DNA from: COMBO-56-21 sp041494275
Lineage (GTDB): Archaea; Thermoplasmatota; Thermoplasmata; UBA10834
DNA: 16,168 nt
Direction: 5' to 3'
Assembly (NCBI GenBank): GCA_041494275.1
Contig: JBGQAM010000038.1
Coordinates: 1 to 16,168 of the forward strand
A program made the translations under genes and the position numbers. Every line of letters begins with the position of its first letter. Position 1 is the stretch's first letter. Of the stretch, positions 13,655-16,168 are shown piece by piece. The notes under the pieces are model-generated. The model saw only the letters and a program-made list of their open reading frames with translations, was not told where the DNA came from and did no database searches.

Positions 13655-14479
13655 ATGGCCAAGAAAAAGGATGTCTTCGAGGAGGAAGAGGAAGAAGTAA
13701 CATGCCCAGTCTGCGGCAAGCCCGTCGGCCTGAATGTGGCCTCGTGTCCTCACTGTGGCGCGGAGTTCGAAGAAGCGGAAGCAGAGGCGGGCGCACCCGC
13801 GGAGAAGGCTCCTGCGGAAGAGGGCGAGACCGCTGAGTGCCCGGTCTGCGGAAAATCTGTCAGCCTCGACATCACCTCGTGCCCCTATTGCGGCGCTGAG
13901 TTCGAGGAAGAGGAAGTCGAAGAGGTCATAGAGGTCGAGGAGACGGTCGTCCCGGTCAAATCCAAGCCCGCGAAGGTCAAACCCGCGGTCGAGGAGGAAG
14001 CACCAGCGGCAGACGCTGAGGGAGAAGCCTTCGCTGAGATTCCAGCCCCTTCGAATATCACGGATCTGAGGGTAATCGGGGTCGCTCTCATAATACTCGG
14101 TATCTTGGGCTCGCAGATGGCCTTCATGATAGACTGGTACTGGACATGGGTCCCACCCATCGAATCCAACCTTGGCATGTTCGTCGCCATCCCGGCGGTC
14201 ATCATCGTGGTCGGTCTACTCGTGTTCATGCTGGTGAAGAAAGCTCTGAGCGGTGGTAACAAGAAGCTGCCGCGCCAGCTTCCCGGCATATCGCTGTCGA
14301 TATTCCTGTTCGGAATCATCGCTCTCGTGCTCATAATGCTCTGGAACCCGATCAACTCGGCCCTCCAGGATTCGAGTGTCGGTGTCGGTGGAGCGTTCAT
14401 CGGCATCCTGATCGTCGGCATCCTGGTCATGTTCATGGGCCAGAAGATGATGGCGAAGAAGTACCACTCGGCCGCTTGA
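13655..14479 (+). CDS. Membrane protein with duplicated N-terminal zinc ribbons and acidic linker
   Basis: The 274-residue protein begins with two nearly identical zinc-ribbon modules of CPVCGK...SCPxCGAEFEE form: C17, C20, C31, C34 and C62, C65, C76, C79. The 45-residue repeat includes an acidic Ala/Glu/Pro linker. A second low-complexity Glu/Val/Pro/Lys stretch (about 84-130) leads to four helices (139-157, 174-193, 212-230 and 245-262) with a basic tail. The zinc modules and linker would lie in the cytoplasm. No enzyme motif is seen; such proteins are typically uncharacterised archaeal membrane proteins, and the zinc part may recruit a partner. ATG at 13655 has AGGTG about 5 nt upstream; an upstream in-frame start at 13616 would add 13 residues without family support. 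The gene appears monocistronic and divergent from the DUF1616-like gene. Confidence 0.8.
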   Translation: MAKKKDVFEEEEEEVTCPVCGKPVGLNVASCPHCGAEFEEAEAEAGAPAEKAPAEEGETAECPVCGKSVSLDITSCPYCGAEFEEEEVEEVIEVEETVVPVKSKPAKVKPAVEEEAPAADAEGEAFAEIPAPSNITDLRVIGVALIILGILGSQMAFMIDWYWTWVPPIESNLGMFVAIPAVIIVVGLLVFMLVKKALSGGNKKLPRQLPGISLSIFLFGIIALVLIMLWNPINSALQDSSVGVGGAFIGILIVGILVMFMGQKMMAKKYHSAA

Positions 14480-14679
14480 GGCACTCAAAACCTCTTTCCC
14501 CAAACCCATTCCTTCTGTTCTCTCTCTACGATAGTTGAAATATCATGGGCGCGATTAAGAGTCCCTAGCGCCATCGACCCAGACCAGACAGTTCGGTGTG
14601 GTGGGGGAGCGGGTCTGAGGACGCTCAGGGGTTTGATGGGGCCCCAGGAATCATTTTTCCTAGGATCGCATCCGACCTT

Positions 14680-14700
14680 TTCCAAGTCTATGACTTGGAA
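14680..14700. repeat. Perfect 9-bp hairpin / operator-like palindrome
   Basis: TTCCAAGTC and GACTTGGAA flank a 3-nt TAT spacer, giving a perfect 21-nt inverted repeat. It is about 50 nt upstream of the TATA box at 14753 and 200 nt after the preceding stop. No T tract follows, so a regulator-binding site is more likely than a terminator, though an archaeal transcript end is possible. Confidence 0.65.
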
Positions 14701-14713
14701 CGGGTTCTGGCGA

Positions 14714-14729
14714 CCAGTCGGCCAGTCGG
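14714..14729 (+). repeat. Tandem CCAGTCGG repeat upstream of a TATA box
   Basis: Two adjacent perfect copies of the 8-mer CCAGTCGG lie at 14714-14721 and 14722-14729, ending 23 nt before the TATA box at 14753. This is where archaeal activators commonly bind. Confidence 0.5.
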
Positions 14730-14752
14730 CTTAGGCGCAGCTTACCAAATAA

Positions 14753-14759
14753 TTATATA
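14753..14759 (+). promoter_or_regulatory. TATA box for the anchored 177-residue protein
   Basis: TTATATA in an AT-rich setting (preceded by CCAAATAA) is one of the best archaeal TATA matches in the window. Predicted initiation near 14784 gives a leader of about 100 nt containing a GTGCG/CGCAC hairpin (14814-14818 with 14824-14828). A second AT box, ATATATT at 14771-14777, could give a shorter leader. Confidence 0.6.
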
Positions 14760-14883
14760 CTCATAGCTCGATATATTGAGAGCGAAAGCCGAAGGGATGG
14801 GTCAGCTTCAGCCGTGCGTTCTTCGCACAGTGGAATCACCCCTCTTCTGCAAGCGCCAACACAATGAAAAGGAGTGAAACAGG

Positions 14884-15417
14884 ATGGACAAGAAAATCAT
14901 AGCGATAATGGTCACGCTTGTGGTCGTCGCCGCCCTAGTGGTGGCGTTCGTCGTGGTCGCTGCGGGTGGCGGCTTGCGGAAGGCGGGCGGCTTCACCGCT
15001 CTGTTCGACAAGCTCGAGTATACAGGAAATGCGAATCACGACCAGTATCTTGAAATGCCCGCTGGGTGGCACTCTGGTGACAAGAAATCCGTCAGCGACC
15101 AGATCGTGGACATGACTTACTACAAGAGGACGATCAGTCAGACATCAGTGTACATCACGACCTTGTGGTTCGTCTACATGGGCGACAAGTGGACCGATGC
15201 CTATCAGGGCGAGGGCACGACCTTCTATGTCCCCACGATCGGATACGGCAACTGGCTGCACATCGATCATGGCCTATTCTCGATAACGGTCTCATCCGCC
15301 ACGAACCTGTCAGCGCAATACTCGATCGGTGATGTGATCACGGTTCAGACCATGCTCGAGACGAACACCGTCGCGATGCTTGCTTTCGGAGATTGGGCGG
15401 TGGCGGACGTCATCTAG
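14884..15417 (+). CDS. Exported or membrane-anchored protein of unknown function
   Basis: The 177-residue protein begins MDKK, then a very hydrophobic helix (about 5-28, rich in V and A) and a GGG hinge, so it is probably exported and held by an uncleaved signal anchor. The remaining 145 residues are rich in Thr, Tyr and Trp, with alternating hydrophobic patterns suggesting a small beta domain (for example TTLWFVYMGDKW and TNLSAQYSIGDVITVQT). No cysteine is present. No family is recognised. ATG at 14884 has GGAG about 9 nt upstream. It is preceded by an unusually long leader and a promoter with repeats, so expression is probably regulated. No T tract or clear terminator follows the stop, and the gene stands alone. 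Confidence 0.72.
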   Translation: MDKKIIAIMVTLVVVAALVVAFVVVAAGGGLRKAGGFTALFDKLEYTGNANHDQYLEMPAGWHSGDKKSVSDQIVDMTYYKRTISQTSVYITTLWFVYMGDKWTDAYQGEGTTFYVPTIGYGNWLHIDHGLFSITVSSATNLSAQYSIGDVITVQTMLETNTVAMLAFGDWAVADVI

Positions 15418-15623
15418 GTATATCCGCACCGACGAATAGCTCCAAACCATTTCCCTCTCACTTTTATCCATTCTGGTGCCAATCCAATGTGCCTTAGGGG
15501 ATGCATGGCCACGGACAGGCTCTCGCCGCGGCTCTTTTGATATAAAGACGTTCGCTAGACATGTTTTCTCATTTTGGAGAACCTGGAGAAAGGGTATTAT
15601 AGCCAACGTCACAAATGATATTC

Positions 15624-15631
15624 AAATATAC
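15624..15631 (+). promoter_or_regulatory. TATA-like box for the TNGR-repeat gene
   Basis: AAATATAC lies 134 nt before the GTG at 15765. Initiation about 25 nt downstream, near 15652, would start the transcript at the 5' arm of the pairing GGCTA/TAGCC, making the leader a self-contained folded unit. Confidence 0.4.
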
Positions 15632-15651
15632 GAATGAGCATGCGCTAGTAG

Positions 15652-15742
15652 GGCTACCGTGCTTTTGGTGGCGGTCCGTGTACGAACAGGGCTGAAGTAG
15701 CACTAGAGGGGGGAAAGCCTCCCCAAGAGCGGTGCCATAGCC
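15652..15742 (+). promoter_or_regulatory. Possible structured 5' leader of the TNGR-repeat gene
   Basis: GGCTA (15652-15656) can pair with TAGCC (15738-15742), extended by CCG (15657-15659) with CGG (15730-15732) across a TGCCA bulge. Inside lies GGGGGG-AAAG-CC-T-CCCC (15708-15724), a 6-bp G/C stem with one bulged T and a tetraloop. The fold ends about 10 nt before the GAGAGGAAGG motif of the gene. It matches no riboswitch family recognised by eye. Confidence 0.35.
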
Positions 15743-15764
15743 ATGCGAGCAGAGAGGAAGGATC

Positions 15765-16168
15765 GTGCCCAAGAGCAGACATCCCGAGAGGGACAGAGCA
15801 GACGCTGTCCTAGACCCGAAGGGTTTTACCAACGGCCTTCACTTCTCGAGTCCTGATTCCTCCAAAGGCAAGGTCAACGGGCTCGATCGAGCGATAAGCT
15901 ATGTTGACAGGGGAATGACAAATGGCCGGACCAATGGCCGGACAAACGGTCGAACGAGGGGTCGCACAAACGGAAGGACTAACGGGCGGACAAACGGTCG
16001 CACGAATGGACGTACTAACGGCCGTACGAATGGACGTACTAATGGCCGTACGAATGGTCGGACCAACGGAAGGACCAATGGACGCACGAATGGGATCCTC
16101 AATGGTGCAATCAATGGTCTGAGGAGAGGGCTCACCAATGGCGGCTCGAGGACAAACGGCGTCACGAA
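15765..16168 (+). CDS. TNGR tetrapeptide-repeat protein (partial, runs off the window)
   Basis: A frame opens with GTG at 15765, preceded by GAGAGGAAGG (SD, 4 nt away), and stays open to the window edge (134 codons). The first 50 residues (MPKSRHPERDRADAVLDPKG, then FTNGL and KVNGL motifs) have mixed charge and no signal peptide. From 15918 come 14 consecutive 12-nt units; 13 encode TNGR and one TRGR (15954-15965). Degenerate units follow (TNGI, LNGA, INGL, RRGL, TNGG). Codons differ between units for all four residues (Thr ACA/ACC/ACG/ACT, Gly all four, Arg at least five), so the peptide repeat is preserved while the DNA repeat has decayed. The array is highly basic and polar, suggesting a disordered or repetitive spacer or a polyanion-binding region. 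Similar TNG-rich proteins are recalled from Thermoplasmatota genomes, but no function is known. The C-terminal domain is outside the window. Confidence 0.8.
   Translation, partial: MPKSRHPERDRADAVLDPKGFTNGLHFSSPDSSKGKVNGLDRAISYVDRGMTNGRTNGRTNGRTRGRTNGRTNGRTNGRTNGRTNGRTNGRTNGRTNGRTNGRTNGRTNGILNGAINGLRRGLTNGGSRTNGVT
15918..16145 (+). repeat. 12-bp coding tandem repeat array (TNGR units)
   Basis: Nineteen 12-nt units run in register. The first 14 are of T-N/R-G-R type and the last five are degenerate. The consensus is ACN-AAY-GGN-MGN. Copies differ mainly at third codon positions, which excludes recent DNA-level expansion for most of them. Confidence 0.9.

Larger units (their letters stand above)
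14480..14752. other. Gene-free stretch with several inverted repeats (possible structured RNA or regulatory region)
   Basis: No convincing coding frame is seen between the zinc-ribbon gene and the next promoter. The stretch holds GGCGC/GCGCC (14548-14552 with 14568-14572), CAGACC/GGTCTG (14580-14585 with 14612-14617), the palindrome GGGGCCCC (14638-14645), AGGAA/TTCCT, and a perfect 9-bp hairpin at 14680-14700. It is richer in G runs than the flanking genes. It does not resemble tRNA, the SRP RNA core helix or RNase P RNA as far as can be judged by eye. Confidence 0.4.
15418..15764 (+). other. Gene-free stretch ending in a structured leader
   Basis: No convincing gene is seen before the GTG at 15765. 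It holds two TATA-like boxes (GATATAAAG at 15539-15547 and AAATATAC at 15624-15631) and, in the last 115 nt, pairing segments described separately. A 13-codon frame beginning ATG at 15561, about 15 nt downstream of the first TATA box, is too short to support as a gene. Confidence 0.5.

Noticed and set aside
14485..14685. Minus-strand 66-residue frame in the gene-free stretch
   Set aside because: No SD, no recognisable composition or motif, and it overlaps the inverted-repeat region.
14811..14830. tRNA-like anticodon arm (GTGCG/CGCAC)
   Set aside because: The loop has 5 nt rather than 7, and no acceptor, D or T arm can be placed around it.
15561..15602. Thirteen-codon frame after a TATA-like box
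   Set aside because: Too short and without an SD or any similarity; position alone is not enough.
15918..16145. CRISPR-like or satellite repeat
   Set aside because: The units are 12 nt, contiguous and without spacers, and vary mainly at third codon positions, so this is a coding repeat.
15899..16165. Minus-strand frame encoding an 88-residue Pro/Leu/Val/Arg repeat protein
   Set aside because: It is the antisense shadow of the TNGR array. The plus frame has a GTG with SD, a non-repetitive N-terminus and silent-site variation pointing to plus-strand coding.

Overview
The window is archaeal, most likely from a Thermoplasmatota-type euryarchaeon; the lineage is an inference. Supporting signs are TATA-like promoter boxes 25-35 nt from start sites with very short or absent leaders, Shine-Dalgarno (SD) motifs mainly at genes with a leader or inside operons, an archaeal-style Fe/Mn superoxide dismutase with a GH-x-x-H-x-x-x-W core, several zinc-ribbon-plus-membrane proteins, a DUF1616-type membrane protein, a surface protein ending in a PEF-type anchor, and a TNGR-repeat protein. 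G+C looks like the mid-50s by eye. No tRNA, rRNA, CRISPR array or insertion sequence was recognised.

Layout. 2-205: C-terminal end of a secreted beta-helix-like protein with a membrane anchor. 268-879: superoxide dismutase. 909-1217 (minus): small two-zinc-ribbon membrane protein. 1363-2802: MttB-family methyltransferase without pyrrolysine. 2911-3579: six-helix YjdF/DUF2238-like membrane protein, ending directly against a GldA-family glycerol dehydrogenase (3580-4677, minus). 4797-5519: ArsM-like methyltransferase. 5528-8075 (minus): overlapping three-gene operon read as isochorismatase-like hydrolase, then CxxC-less thioredoxin-reductase-like flavoprotein, then RlmN-like radical SAM protein. 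8252-9436: HdrD/GlpC-like iron-sulfur protein with two complete CCG domains. 9494-12549: translationally coupled pair of FtsX/MacB-type permeases, the second with CARDB/Ig-like modules and apparently a non-standard start codon. 12552-13427 (minus): DUF1616-like protein. 13655-14479: duplicated zinc-ribbon membrane protein. 14884-15417: secreted or membrane-anchored protein of unknown function. 15765 to window end: start of a gene whose product is built on TNGR tetrapeptides. Two gene-poor stretches (14480-14883 and 15418-15764) hold promoters, hairpins and short repeats.

How the genes may work together. The central part (1.3-9.4 kb) is rich in one-carbon and redox enzymes: an MttB-family corrinoid-dependent methyltransferase homologue, an Hdr-type iron-sulfur protein, a flavin reductase, a radical SAM enzyme, an amide-hydrolase-like protein and a polyol dehydrogenase. 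They are in separate transcription units, so a common pathway is only a possibility. No corrinoid protein, methylcorrinoid:CoM methyltransferase or RamA-like activator is visible. The right part concerns the cell envelope: FtsX pair, DUF1616 protein, zinc-ribbon membrane protein and an anchored secreted protein.

The most interesting points are the TNGR repeat protein with codon-scrambled repeats and a structured leader; the second permease, which seems to start at ATT or CTG behind a strong SD; the RlmN-like protein that keeps the C-terminal cysteine but lacks the upstream one; and the operon-embedded flavoprotein without redox cysteines.
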